From positions 1 through 47,810 of the IMG/VR virus record IMGVR_UViG_3300033273_000078: 47,810 nt of DNA; one strand, given 5' to 3'. The notes under the pieces are model-generated. The model was not told the origin of the DNA, did no database searches, and was given only the letters and a program-made list of their open reading frames with translations. Positions within the stretch are counted from its first letter, which is position 1, and every line of letters begins with the position of its first letter. Positions 1-7,565 of the stretch are shown in pieces. Both the position numbers and the translations under genes were made by a program. The stretch is from a virus.

Positions 1-2
1 AT

Positions 3-557
3 GCTCCCATACCGGGAATGTCATTGACGACAGAACCGGGCAATCGTCCGTGGGAGAATCCACCACAGTTTGCTGAGATTGAGCAAGTCATCGAATATTA
101 CATGGACCGCTTAAGTGATGAAGAGCGACAGGATGAGTTGCTTGCAATTGTAGAAGAGGGCTTCCCTGTCAATATGTTGGTTGATTCTACTGTGACAACT
201 GGTGTCATGTCAGGACTTCATACAGTCGAAGCTGGCCTGCTTGCCGCTCCTGTCTTATCTGAGTTCATACAAGCACTGGCTGATATTGAAGGAATTACAT
301 ATAAAGTTTCACCAGATGAAGGCAAGAAAGGTTTATCTCCTGCAATGCAACGTAAAGCTGAGAAGATGATCCAGAAAGAATTGCAAGAAGAATTAGAACG
401 TAAGTCCATGCCTGCACAGGAACAGCAAGATACAACGGTAGAAACGGAAGAAAGCGAGATGAAAGTTCCTAAGCGTGGATTAATGGCTCGTCCTGTTGCT
501 ATGTTAGCTGAGGTGGCTGAAGTCGAATTGTCCGAAGAAGAGGGAGAGCAAGAATAA
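3..557 (+). CDS. virion-associated hypothetical protein, 5'-partial
   Basis: The reading frame is open from the left window edge through an in-frame ATG at 18, and no ribosome binding site sits at a normal distance from that ATG. The true start is therefore probably outside the window. The visible part is acidic. Residues of the ORF from ATG 18 at about 20-60 (EQVIEYYMDRLSDEERQDEL) are helical, and the C-terminal half is rich in Glu and Lys and looks like coiled coil or disorder. There are no catalytic motifs. The stop overlaps the ATG of the next gene (TAATG), which indicates late-operon coupling. Position before two internal-virion-type proteins and after a tail fibre (across the edge) suggests a structural or assembly role. 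I do not recognise a named family. Confidence 0.7.
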   Translation, partial: APIPGMSLTTEPGNRPWENPPQFAEIEQVIEYYMDRLSDEERQDELLAIVEEGFPVNMLVDSTVTTGVMSGLHTVEAGLLAAPVLSEFIQALADIEGITYKVSPDEGKKGLSPAMQRKAEKMIQKELQEELERKSMPAQEQQDTTVETEESEMKVPKRGLMARPVAMLAEVAEVELSEEEGEQE

Positions 558-2131
558 TGGGATTTAGTTTAGGAAACCTCAGCTTTGGTAATGTGCTTGC
601 AGGCTTTGCTGAGCGAGATATTGAACTGCGGGACAAAGCCCGTGAGGATTCGTTAAAGCTTGCCAAGGATACTCTGAATTATCGTGCTGAATTAGGCATG
701 TCTCGTCGTAAAGAGAAAAGAGAAGAATTAAAGAATGCGGTCAGCAAAGGCCGTAGATTGATGCAGAATCATGGGTTCAGTATGCAACAGGTAGGTGTTC
801 TTGCATCACAGGGTAAACTAGACGAGGTAGTAGATCTGTACAAAAAAGCGTCTGTTGATCCTGATTTTAAGGGTGAACTACCAGATGCAAATACTGTCGT
901 ATCTCTCATGGAAGAAAAACCTGTTGAGATGACATTTGAACAGTACATGAGAAATATTGTTATTGGTGAAGTCGATACATCTCGTAGTTTTGAAAGAGAT
1001 ATTGGTGCTGGTGCAAAGCCATCAGATGCCTTCTTCCGTTTAACTGGATTCGATCCGTTTGAAGATGCACGTAAATACCAAACAGAGTATGAGCGTTCAT
1101 TGGGTATGACTGCAGATGAGTTAGGTGCATACGCATTCGATACATTTGTACCTGAGCGAGTTGAAGGTCAAGTAGATATTACTGGATTTAGAACAGCGCA
1201 AAAGGGGGCACGTGGGGATATTCTATTCCGTAACGCAAAAAACGAACTTGCAGATACTATCGCTAATTCAATGGGATTGAATAGTGATTTTCAAGCATAT
1301 GGAGATCAAAGAATATTCTTAGGTATTCTGGAAAAAGGCGAACGTGCAAACCAAGCCGCTATCATTATTGATCAAGCCGCTCGTGCTGTTGAAGATATAG
1401 TCACAGAAAAAGGTCCAGAATTTTTTGGTCAGGCTGTAGCTGAAATTAGACCGAAACTACTAGACCCCCGTTTCCGTCAGGAATTATACAATAGAGCAAC
1501 TGGTGCAGGGGAAGGAACTCCACTTCCAGATGTAAGTGTCCGTACAGATGGCCGTGGTGCAACAGGTTTCATGGATGAAGAAACTGTTACATTAATTAAT
1601 GAAGCTCAAGACGAACAGGCATTACGTAAGATAATTGCTGACATTTCTTCTCGTCCGGGAGCGAGACAAGAGATGGAAAGAATTAGACAAATCTTACGCA
1701 ATCGTAACTTGTCCCTTGAAGAAAAGAAAAAACAAATAATTCAAAGTTCATCTGCACAAGAGCCTTCAGTGGAGCCATCTGAAAGCCCAGAGAGACGCTA
1801 CGACAGAAGGGGAAGGGCTATTGATGAAACACCTTCAGTGGAGCCATCTGAAAGCCCAGAGAGACGCTACGACAGAAGGGGAAGGGCTATTGATGAAACA
1901 CCTTCAACTGAAGAAGTTGCAACTGCACGAAGGGAACTTGAAGCTCGTGGTGTAGACACAATGGATAAGAATGCTGTCAAGACTGCGATGCTCGCACAGA
2001 CAAAACCAATGGTTGATGTCGCAAGAAAAGAGTTTACTGGAACAGATACAGAATTCTTCCAGATGTTAGGCCGTGAGTATGGTGTACTCGCTCAGGCAAT
2101 CGTTGATGACGCACAAGGGGGACTTGTTTAA
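557..2131 (+). CDS. putative internal virion / structural protein with 23-residue tandem repeat
   Basis: A 524-residue, mostly helical, charged protein without signal peptide or membrane segment. An N-terminal Lys/Arg-rich coiled coil (residues about 20-75) precedes a globular middle region. Residues 403-448 consist of two perfect copies of a 23-residue unit starting PSVEPSESPERRYDRRGRAI, encoded by an exact 69-bp DNA duplication. The start is the ATG overlapping the previous stop. It lies between two other late structural genes in a contiguous + strand block, so a virion or ejection role is likely by context. I recognise no catalytic family. Confidence 0.7.
   Translation: MGFSLGNLSFGNVLAGFAERDIELRDKAREDSLKLAKDTLNYRAELGMSRRKEKREELKNAVSKGRRLMQNHGFSMQQVGVLASQGKLDEVVDLYKKASVDPDFKGELPDANTVVSLMEEKPVEMTFEQYMRNIVIGEVDTSRSFERDIGAGAKPSDAFFRLTGFDPFEDARKYQTEYERSLGMTADELGAYAFDTFVPERVEGQVDITGFRTAQKGARGDILFRNAKNELADTIANSMGLNSDFQAYGDQRIFLGILEKGERANQAAIIIDQAARAVEDIVTEKGPEFFGQAVAEIRPKLLDPRFRQELYNRATGAGEGTPLPDVSVRTDGRGATGFMDEETVTLINEAQDEQALRKIIADISSRPGARQEMERIRQILRNRNLSLEEKKKQIIQSSSAQEPSVEPSESPERRYDRRGRAIDETPSVEPSESPERRYDRRGRAIDETPSTEEVATARRELEARGVDTMDKNAVKTAMLAQTKPMVDVARKEFTGTDTEFFQMLGREYGVLAQAIVDDAQGGLV
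1763..1900 (+). repeat. perfect 69-bp tandem duplication
   Basis: Two identical, directly adjacent 69-bp units (1763-1831 and 1832-1900), followed by the first six bases of a third (CCTTCA). The unit is 23 codons, so the frame is kept. The lack of any difference between the copies points to a recent duplication. Confidence 0.97.
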
Positions 2132-2133
2132 TT

Positions 2134-5103
2134 ATGGCGGCTCGTGCATATGAATTCATGTCGGATGAAGAACTGACTGAAGAGGTATTATTGCAAGACG
2201 ATGACTTCCTAACGGATGCATCTAACTTTCTGTACGAACGTACAGGTGAAGAATACTACGAAGCTGAAGAGATTATGGATGCATTCCTATCTCAAATGCG
2301 TTCAGGTACAGTCAATGAAGTTAGTATGTACCGTGATTTAGAGTACGCACAAAATGCAAACGAAGAAGGTAAAGAACGATTCGGTAGATTGATCGATACC
2401 TTTGATCGTATGGATACTGACTTTAACTTAGGTACTATCGGTGATTATGCGGCAGGCATTGCAACTGCACCATCAACATTGATTGGTTTCGGTGTTGGTA
2501 AGATAGGCTCTCAGGTTGCCATACAAGCCGGTAGACAGGGCCTTAAGCAAATGCTACTACGTGGCCTCACTAAGCCCGGTATCAGCGCAGGTGCGGCTCG
2601 TGCGGCGGCTGTAGAGGCACCATTGGGTGCAATCAGTGAAGACGTTGCTCAACGTACCCGTGAAGAAGTTGGATTAGGCTACGATGCTGGTGCTGTTGCT
2701 GGTGCCGCTGTAGGCGGTGCAGTATTCGGTGGAGCACTGGGTGGTGTAGCTGGTTACTTCGGTAAGCAAGGTGCGGAGAAGGCAGGTAAGTTAGCTGAGA
2801 CTGCTCAGCGTTCTGTCAAAGAAAGAAAACTCGCACAGCAGGCTATCAACGCAAAAGAAAAAGAAAAATTAATGCAGTTAAATCCTGAGTTAGTCAAAGA
2901 GGGTGAACGTATTCTCAAAGAGATGAATGAGAATACAACTCTTTCTGCATCTCTCCCTGATGAAACAATTGAATCCGTAGTGACTGCAGTTACTCGTATG
3001 GGTGCTAACATTGAGATCAAGCAAGGACAGCGTATTACTGAAGCTGTTGCTGATGCAATCATTGAAGGTAAGATTACAGGCGAAGACTTTAACAAAATCC
3101 TTGATGAACACAAACTAACTAGCAATCAATTTAGTGCAGTGTATGTTGCAGATATTTCTGAAGCGGCACGGAAGCTTGGTCGTCAGTCTCAGTTGTATAG
3201 GAGACTTAAGGATCTTGCATCGAAAGGTGTAGTAGAATTAGAAGATCAAGAGATTGAAGAAGCACTCCGTAAGCCTAATAGATTCTTTGAGTTTATGCGT
3301 TCAATGGACCGCTTACGTTTAGGTGCGATGACATCTCAGTTAGCGACTACCGTACGTAACACAATCGGTGGTGGATTCCGTTTAGGCGTTGATGTGATGG
3401 ATCAAGGATTCATGGCATTGTCTGATGTTGTTCGCGGCAATAAAAAAGCAAGCGAAGCATTCAGAGATGCAATGTCAACTTCTCGCTACTTCTTTAATCA
3501 GAAAGAAGCACGTGTCATTCAAGATATATTTAGTGATCAGATGCCAGCAGAAGCACAGAAGTTATTCTTCTCTGCCGCTAGTGCTGAGTCACGTGTCGGC
3601 TCAACTACTTTCTTAGGTAAAGTAGGTAATGCACTAAATTTTGCGAATACCTTCTCTGATGGTTTATTCAAAAGAGCAATGTTCTCATCGACTCTGGATC
3701 GTCGGTTGCGTGAGACACAGGGACGTAGCCTGAATGACATTGTCGCCGCTGGTGAATTCAATATGATTGACAAGAACATCATCAAAGAAGCTATCGATGA
3801 GTCATTGTACTTCGCATATCAAAAACCGCCAGAAGGAGATTTCGGCAGGGGATTAATTAATCTTCACCGTAAAGTTCCTTTCGTTGTTTCTGCGGTAATA
3901 CCTTTCCCACGATTCATTATGAATCAGATGAAATTTGTATACGAGCATACACCCGGTCTTCCTGCAATCGTAGATGGTGTTAATGGCAAATTGATTTCAA
4001 AAGAATCCGCCGCTAAACAAGTGAGCGGTATTTTCATGTTACTTGCCGCCACCATGTTCCGTGCTCAACAAGAACCTGATACTCGCTGGGATGAAGTTAA
4101 AGACGCACGTGGTAATACAGTTAATCTTGCCGCTGTATATGGACCATTTGCCCCATTCATGATTGTTGGTGATTTCATTACTCGTGCAATCCTCCGTGGT
4201 GATCCAATCGATTCACTCAGTAAATATCTGCGAGAAACTGCTGAGGCATTAGGTACACCACGATTCAAGGGTAACTTTGGTTTGCCACCAATTGATCGTA
4301 TGTATGACGATTGGAAAGATGGCAAGGTCGATAGGGCAGTTGGGAAGCTAATAGGCGATGTGATTGGTACATACACAATTCCAATTGCAATGGTTAAGGA
4401 TATCCATTCAGCATACAAAAGAGATGCTCGATTCATACAAGATATGGATACAATCCTTCCGACAACTGGAGAAGATAATCCTTTCATTGATATTTTCGAT
4501 TACGCAATACATTATTCACAGAAGTACATACCGCAATGGAATGGTGTCCGTCCTGAAGATCGTAGATACTCAGCAACTACTGGACGCTTAGAACGTATCT
4601 CTCCACTTGAGAAACAGTTAACTGGTATTACCAGATACACGCCTAAGAATGCATTCCAGTCTGAGTTGGATCGATTGCAGATTGATCGTTGGAGAGTGTA
4701 CGGAACAGATCCTGATCCTATTCGTAATGCACTGAATCAATTTGTTATTGGTTCTTATCTGCCATCCCGCATGAATGCATTCTTAATCTCTGATGAGTAT
4801 CAAGCAATGGATGATGAGACACGTGCTGATCAGATTATTGCGAGAGCGAAAGGATTCATCAACAATGATGAGATCAAAGGATACGTTGATGAGATGATGG
4901 AAGATCTTGTTGGCGAAGATAAATACTTCTTGTATCGTCAAGCGTTCCGTGAGAAGTACGAAGAGTTGCCTAAAGAAAGGCGCAGACTTCTTGAGAAGAT
5001 GTGGAAAGATTCAGATCTGTACAATGGTATGTCCATCAATGAATCTGGTGCGTATCACTGGGCAATCGAAACACATTCCGGTCTTGGAAGAATTATCGAG
5101 TAA
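2134..5103 (+). CDS. large internal virion (ejection) protein-like
   Basis: A 989-residue protein, the last gene of the left late block, starting 3 nt after the previous stop. Residues about 100-140 and 180-212 are Gly/Ala-rich and hydrophobic (GAVAGAAVGGAVFGGALGGV), the kind of segment seen in podovirus ejection proteins that insert into membranes. The remainder is long, helical and charged. Size and position (after the tail genes, end of the late operon) match large internal virion proteins of T7-like and HMO-2011-like phages. No lytic transglycosylase motif was found, so any peptidoglycan activity is not supported. The functional call is inference from context and composition. Confidence 0.65.
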   Translation: MAARAYEFMSDEELTEEVLLQDDDFLTDASNFLYERTGEEYYEAEEIMDAFLSQMRSGTVNEVSMYRDLEYAQNANEEGKERFGRLIDTFDRMDTDFNLGTIGDYAAGIATAPSTLIGFGVGKIGSQVAIQAGRQGLKQMLLRGLTKPGISAGAARAAAVEAPLGAISEDVAQRTREEVGLGYDAGAVAGAAVGGAVFGGALGGVAGYFGKQGAEKAGKLAETAQRSVKERKLAQQAINAKEKEKLMQLNPELVKEGERILKEMNENTTLSASLPDETIESVVTAVTRMGANIEIKQGQRITEAVADAIIEGKITGEDFNKILDEHKLTSNQFSAVYVADISEAARKLGRQSQLYRRLKDLASKGVVELEDQEIEEALRKPNRFFEFMRSMDRLRLGAMTSQLATTVRNTIGGGFRLGVDVMDQGFMALSDVVRGNKKASEAFRDAMSTSRYFFNQKEARVIQDIFSDQMPAEAQKLFFSAASAESRVGSTTFLGKVGNALNFANTFSDGLFKRAMFSSTLDRRLRETQGRSLNDIVAAGEFNMIDKNIIKEAIDESLYFAYQKPPEGDFGRGLINLHRKVPFVVSAVIPFPRFIMNQMKFVYEHTPGLPAIVDGVNGKLISKESAAKQVSGIFMLLAATMFRAQQEPDTRWDEVKDARGNTVNLAAVYGPFAPFMIVGDFITRAILRGDPIDSLSKYLRETAEALGTPRFKGNFGLPPIDRMYDDWKDGKVDRAVGKLIGDVIGTYTIPIAMVKDIHSAYKRDARFIQDMDTILPTTGEDNPFIDIFDYAIHYSQKYIPQWNGVRPEDRRYSATTGRLERISPLEKQLTGITRYTPKNAFQSELDRLQIDRWRVYGTDPDPIRNALNQFVIGSYLPSRMNAFLISDEYQAMDDETRADQIIARAKGFINNDEIKGYVDEMMEDLVGEDKYFLYRQAFREKYEELPKERRRLLEKMWKDSDLYNGMSINESGAYHWAIETHSGLGRIIE

Positions 5104-5129
5104 TAAAAAGCCCCTCATTGCGAGGGGCT
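5104..5129 (-). terminator. rho-independent terminator, end of leftward block
   Basis: AGCCCCTC / GAGGGGCT form an 8-bp stem with a 5-nt loop (5109-5129). On the minus strand it is followed by five T (the A run at 5105-5109). It sits between the converging + block (stop at 5103) and the leftward RMF-like gene. On the + strand it lacks a T tract, so it mainly serves leftward transcripts. Confidence 0.85.
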
Positions 5130-5159
5130 GTTAGAATGTAGCCTATACGGATGTACAGA

Positions 5160-5336
5160 CTAGCGGGTGGGACTGTGTGTCAATGCATCAAAATATGCGG
5201 CATTAAATCCACGTTCCCATTCCCTAGTCTGAATATCATCCTTACGCTGGTATGGGTTCTTCGTGAATCCACGCCTAAACGCTTGGTAGCCTTTTTCAAA
5301 CTGAATCTTCAAAGGGGCAGAGCGTACTTTTGACAT
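5160..5336 (-). CDS. RMF/CrpP-like small ribosome-hibernation protein
   Basis: A 58-residue basic protein with the spacing of ribosome modulation factor: GYQA (residues 16-19), G23, NPYQ (27-30), W40, GF (43-44) and A46. E. coli RMF has GYQA, G, PYQ, W, G and A in the same order. Known RMF binds 100S ribosome dimers in stationary phase, and phage and plasmid relatives (Rmf/CrpP family) exist. The ATG follows a strong GGAGG (GGAGGTAAAATCA then ATG). It is the last leftward gene, has its own consensus promoter just upstream (5355-5382) and ends before a terminator, so it is a single-gene unit. Similarity is judged by eye. The function in this phage is inference. Confidence 0.72.
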   Translation of the reverse strand: MSKVRSAPLKIQFEKGYQAFRRGFTKNPYQRKDDIQTREWERGFNAAYFDALTHSPTR

Positions 5337-5354
5337 TGATTTTACCTCCGTATA

Positions 5355-5382
5355 GTTATATTCAGATTATAATAAATGTCAA
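5355..5382 (-). promoter_or_regulatory. sigma70-like promoter for the RMF-like gene
   Basis: On the minus strand, TTGACA (5382-5377), a 16-bp spacer, then TATAAC (5360-5355) followed by TA. It shares the extended GAATATAACTA form with four other promoters in the window. It drives only the RMF-like gene, whose ATG is at 5336. Confidence 0.85.
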
Positions 5383-5397
5383 GTTTTTATGCAAGTC

Positions 5398-5499
5398 TTA
5401 TTTGCGCATCTGCCTTTTCATGTATCTGATGACTGCCTCCATCTCTCTGATTTTGTTTTCAAGTTCTTCAAATTTCTTCTTCACCTGATCAGAACTCAT
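5398..5499 (-). CDS. 33-residue coiled-coil microprotein
   Basis: Starts with ATGA overlapping the nrdB stop codon, so it is translationally coupled to nrdB. The sequence (MSSDQVKKKFEELENKIREM and on) is a short amphipathic, highly charged helix with heptad-like spacing. No family is recognised. It could be a small partner of NrdB or a by-product ORF. The overlap favours a real gene. Confidence 0.5.
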   Translation of the reverse strand: MSSDQVKKKFEELENKIREMEAVIRYMKRQMRK

Positions 5500-6458
5500 G
5501 CGGCTTGCCACCCCCAATCATCCCCATCCATACCTGCGGCATTGTAATCTGTCACAACACCTTCAAAGAAATTCTTGTGAGAATCTCCTGCAATGACCCA
5601 ATCCACCCACGGAAGCGGGTTTTCTTTGGCTTTGTAGTTACCTTTAAGCCCGAGCATAATGAGCCGTCTGTCCGCAATGTATCGGATATAAAGCTTAACT
5701 TCCTCTCTCGACAAGCCTTCCAAGTCACCCATCTCATACGCCAAGTCAATAACCTTGTCTTCCAGAGACACAGCGTCCCTGACCATTTGATAGATATCTG
5801 ATTTAAATTCATCTGTTACAATTCTTGGATGTTCCTCGCAGAATGTGCGGAACAGTTTTGTCATGCCTTCACAATGCATTGTCTCATCACGAATGCTCCA
5901 CTCAACAATCTCACACATACCTCGCATCTTACCGAAGCGTTGGTAGTTGAGTAGCATTACAAATGCGGAGAACAATGACATCCCTTCATTAATTACAGAA
6001 CGTGCTACCGCTTTAGCTAGTCCTGACTGTGAGTTCACATCGATGTCAGCCATGAACTCAATCTTATCAGCCATCTGCTGATACTCTAAAAATGCTGAGA
6101 ACTCTTCTTCTGGCAATCCTAATGTGTCATTGAGTAAAGCGTAAGAACGCTGATGAACAAATTCACGATTAGCAAAGCTAGTAAGCATAGCCCGAATCTC
6201 GTTATTTTTAAATTTAGGTATGTAAGATTCCAAGTAGTTAGTTCCAACTTGGACATCCGACTGCGTAAAGAGTCTAAGGATCTGCGTAATATGATTTCTT
6301 TCGACATCTGATAACTTCCCGTTGTTCCACTGAGCCACATCATCCTGTAGCTTAGCTTCCCATTCACCCCAATGTACCTTCTCATGGGAGATGGCTTTCT
6401 CCACAGCCCATGGATATTGAAAAGGCTTGTAGGTTTTTGATTCTTCTAGTAATGGCAT
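5496..6458 (-). CDS. nrdB: class I ribonucleotide reductase, small (beta) subunit
   Basis: A 320-residue radical-generating subunit of aerobic RNR, partner of the alpha subunit at 7566-9329, which reduces NDPs to dNDPs for phage replication. Visible di-iron ligands are D68, E99, H102, E158, E192 and H195. E99-x2-H102-x3-Y106 matches the ligand/radical-tyrosine motif, so Tyr106 is probably the radical site (class Ia type). I chose ATG 6458 because GGAG lies 9 nt upstream. A longer frame to 6515 would translate through a terminator stem and has no binding site. Upstream lie a consensus promoter (6522-6549) and, between promoter and gene, a terminator-like hairpin (6485-6510), so expression may be attenuated. 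The C-terminus (WGWQAA) is short. Confidence 0.93.
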   Translation of the reverse strand: MPLLEESKTYKPFQYPWAVEKAISHEKVHWGEWEAKLQDDVAQWNNGKLSDVERNHITQILRLFTQSDVQVGTNYLESYIPKFKNNEIRAMLTSFANREFVHQRSYALLNDTLGLPEEEFSAFLEYQQMADKIEFMADIDVNSQSGLAKAVARSVINEGMSLFSAFVMLLNYQRFGKMRGMCEIVEWSIRDETMHCEGMTKLFRTFCEEHPRIVTDEFKSDIYQMVRDAVSLEDKVIDLAYEMGDLEGLSREEVKLYIRYIADRRLIMLGLKGNYKAKENPLPWVDWVIAGDSHKNFFEGVVTDYNAAGMDGDDWGWQAA

Positions 6459-6484
6459 TGCACCATACTCCATATTATTAATGT

Positions 6485-6510
6485 AAAAAAAGCCCACTGT
6501 GAGGTGGGCA
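6485..6510 (-). terminator. leader terminator/attenuator upstream of nrdB
   Basis: GCCCAC / GTGGGC stem (6492-6509, 6-nt loop) followed on the minus strand by seven T. It lies only about 12 nt after the -10 box of the promoter at 6522-6549 and before the nrdB ATG. It could stop transcripts from upstream as well as those newly started at that promoter. Confidence 0.75.
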
Positions 6511-6521
6511 ACCAAGGGGTA

Positions 6522-6549
6522 GTTATATTCAATCTTAGAAATTAGTCAA
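6522..6549 (-). promoter_or_regulatory. sigma70-like promoter for nrdB
   Basis: Minus strand: TTGACT (6549-6544), 16-bp spacer, TATAAC (6527-6522) then TACC. It has the same GAATATAACTA extension as the other promoters in the window. It lies directly after the stop of the 69-residue gene at 6550. Confidence 0.8.
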
Positions 6550-6759
6550 CTAGTTTTTGTTGCGAAGTTGATTAACTTGTAACATTAAATCTTTAACTTG
6601 TTGTTCTAATTCAGAAATCCTATCTGCGGCTTTTTGTGCTAGTGCATCAGGCACTACTTTAGTCTGCCAGCCGTTGTCAGTTTCTTCAACCATTTCAAGT
6701 GCTTGCGAGTCACGCAAGGCTTTTACGAGATCAAACTCCTCATCAAAATCTTTACTCAT
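6550..6759 (-). CDS. small acidic coiled-coil protein
   Basis: A 69-residue protein. The N-terminus is acidic (MSKDFDEEFDLVKAL) and residues about 42-69 form a heptad-like helix (ISELEQQVKDLMLQVNQLRN), probably a dimerising coiled coil. It overlaps the upstream 48-residue gene by ATGA. It is the last gene before the nrdB promoter. No family recognised. Confidence 0.7.
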   Translation of the reverse strand: MSKDFDEEFDLVKALRDSQALEMVEETDNGWQTKVVPDALAQKAADRISELEQQVKDLMLQVNQLRNKN

Positions 6760-6902
6760 CTACCCTGTCCTCTATATGCTTTGAAGCTACGTTTCTTTGA
6801 TTTGTTCATTGAGGATGTCTTCAGCATCCCATTGCCAATGCTAGTCCCCTTAATGGTAGTCTCTGGCCTCCACGATTGACCAGTCGTAGCTTTCTTAGCC
6901 AT
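6756..6902 (-). CDS. 48-residue basic microprotein
   Basis: ATG at 6902, stop overlapping the next start (ATGA). The product is very basic, with a Lys/Arg-rich C-terminal half (NKSKKRSFKAYRGQGR), so nucleic-acid binding is possible. A GGAG lies 8 nt before the ATG. Gene spacing and coupling support it. Function unknown. Confidence 0.65.
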   Translation of the reverse strand: MAKKATTGQSWRPETTIKGTSIGNGMLKTSSMNKSKKRSFKAYRGQGR

Positions 6903-6993
6903 CTTTATTCTCCAGTTCTAATTGAATCAGCTTAGATTCTATCTTCGCTATCTTCTTAGAGTTTCTCTTGACCGAAGCTTTCAACAGCTTCAT
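6895..6993 (-). CDS. possible 32-residue basic ORF overlapping two genes
   Basis: Starts within the end of the 6956-7276 gene (ATGGATG context) and stops inside the start of the 48-residue gene. The sequence MKLLKASVKRNSKKIAKIES is a basic amphipathic helix. It fills the otherwise empty gap at 6903-6955, but no good binding site is seen. Weak call. Confidence 0.35.
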   Translation of the reverse strand: MKLLKASVKRNSKKIAKIESKLIQLELENKDG

Positions 6994-7276
6994 CCATAGC
7001 TTTAGTAATTTCTTCTGCACGTTTGTGTTCACTATTAAATACTCCATTGCTTAGACAACTCTCAAATGTATTCCAGAGGCTCTCAAAACGCATGTCAGCG
7101 AAGATCTGCAGTCCATGTAGGGCAGAGAACATCTGATCCTCATTCATGTATTCTGAGCGTTCTACAAGAAGCTTGAGATCATCTACAACATGCCATACTT
7201 CTAAGATCTTTTGTTCAAGGTCAAACCTGTCAATCGGCCTGCCTTTATCATTCATGTGTACGCCATTAATTATCAT
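6956..7276 (-). CDS. hypothetical protein
   Basis: A 106-residue helical acidic protein. A longer frame reaches 7336, but ATG 7276 has AAGGG about 10 nt upstream and overlaps the stop of the zinc-ribbon gene by only 11 nt, so I prefer it. No motif is recognised. Residues such as RFDLEQKILEVWHVVDDLKL suggest a helical bundle. Part of the short-gene run between nrdA and nrdB. Confidence 0.6.
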   Translation of the reverse strand: MIINGVHMNDKGRPIDRFDLEQKILEVWHVVDDLKLLVERSEYMNEDQMFSALHGLQIFADMRFESLWNTFESCLSNGVFNSEHKRAEEITKAMDEAVESFGQEKL

Positions 7277-7526
7277 AGTCTTCATACCCTTCATGTTCAT
7301 CATCGGAACATCCATGTAGCTGTGTAAAGAACTCATCTAATCCTGAATAACACATAGCGCAGAATGCTACAGGTAATATACCTAAGTACCCATCAATGCC
7401 ACCCTCTAATTCAATGTCGAACTCGCAGTGACACACAGAGCAGACTAGCTCATTGTGACTTCTATCTTTCTCTGTGCTCACTTTCTCTATCGGTCCTATT
7501 GAAATGTGTAACTGTTTTTTTCTCAT
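7266..7526 (-). CDS. small zinc-ribbon-like protein
   Basis: An 86-residue protein with two Cys pairs (CSVC and CAMC) separated by about 26 residues, typical of a treble-clef or zinc-ribbon fold. The tail is very acidic (DDEHEGYEDYDN). It lies 40 nt downstream of nrdA. A redox partner for RNR is conceivable, but there is no thioredoxin or glutaredoxin pattern, so the function is open. Confidence 0.65.
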   Translation of the reverse strand: MRKKQLHISIGPIEKVSTEKDRSHNELVCSVCHCEFDIELEGGIDGYLGILPVAFCAMCYSGLDEFFTQLHGCSDDEHEGYEDYDN

Positions 7527-7565
7527 TGGGACTGTATTCCCATTATTGATTACAAACTAGGAATA

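Noticed and set aside
6459-6515. N-terminal extension of NrdB
   Set aside because: The extra residues translate a terminator stem and poly-T, there is no binding site, and family members start near MPLLEES.
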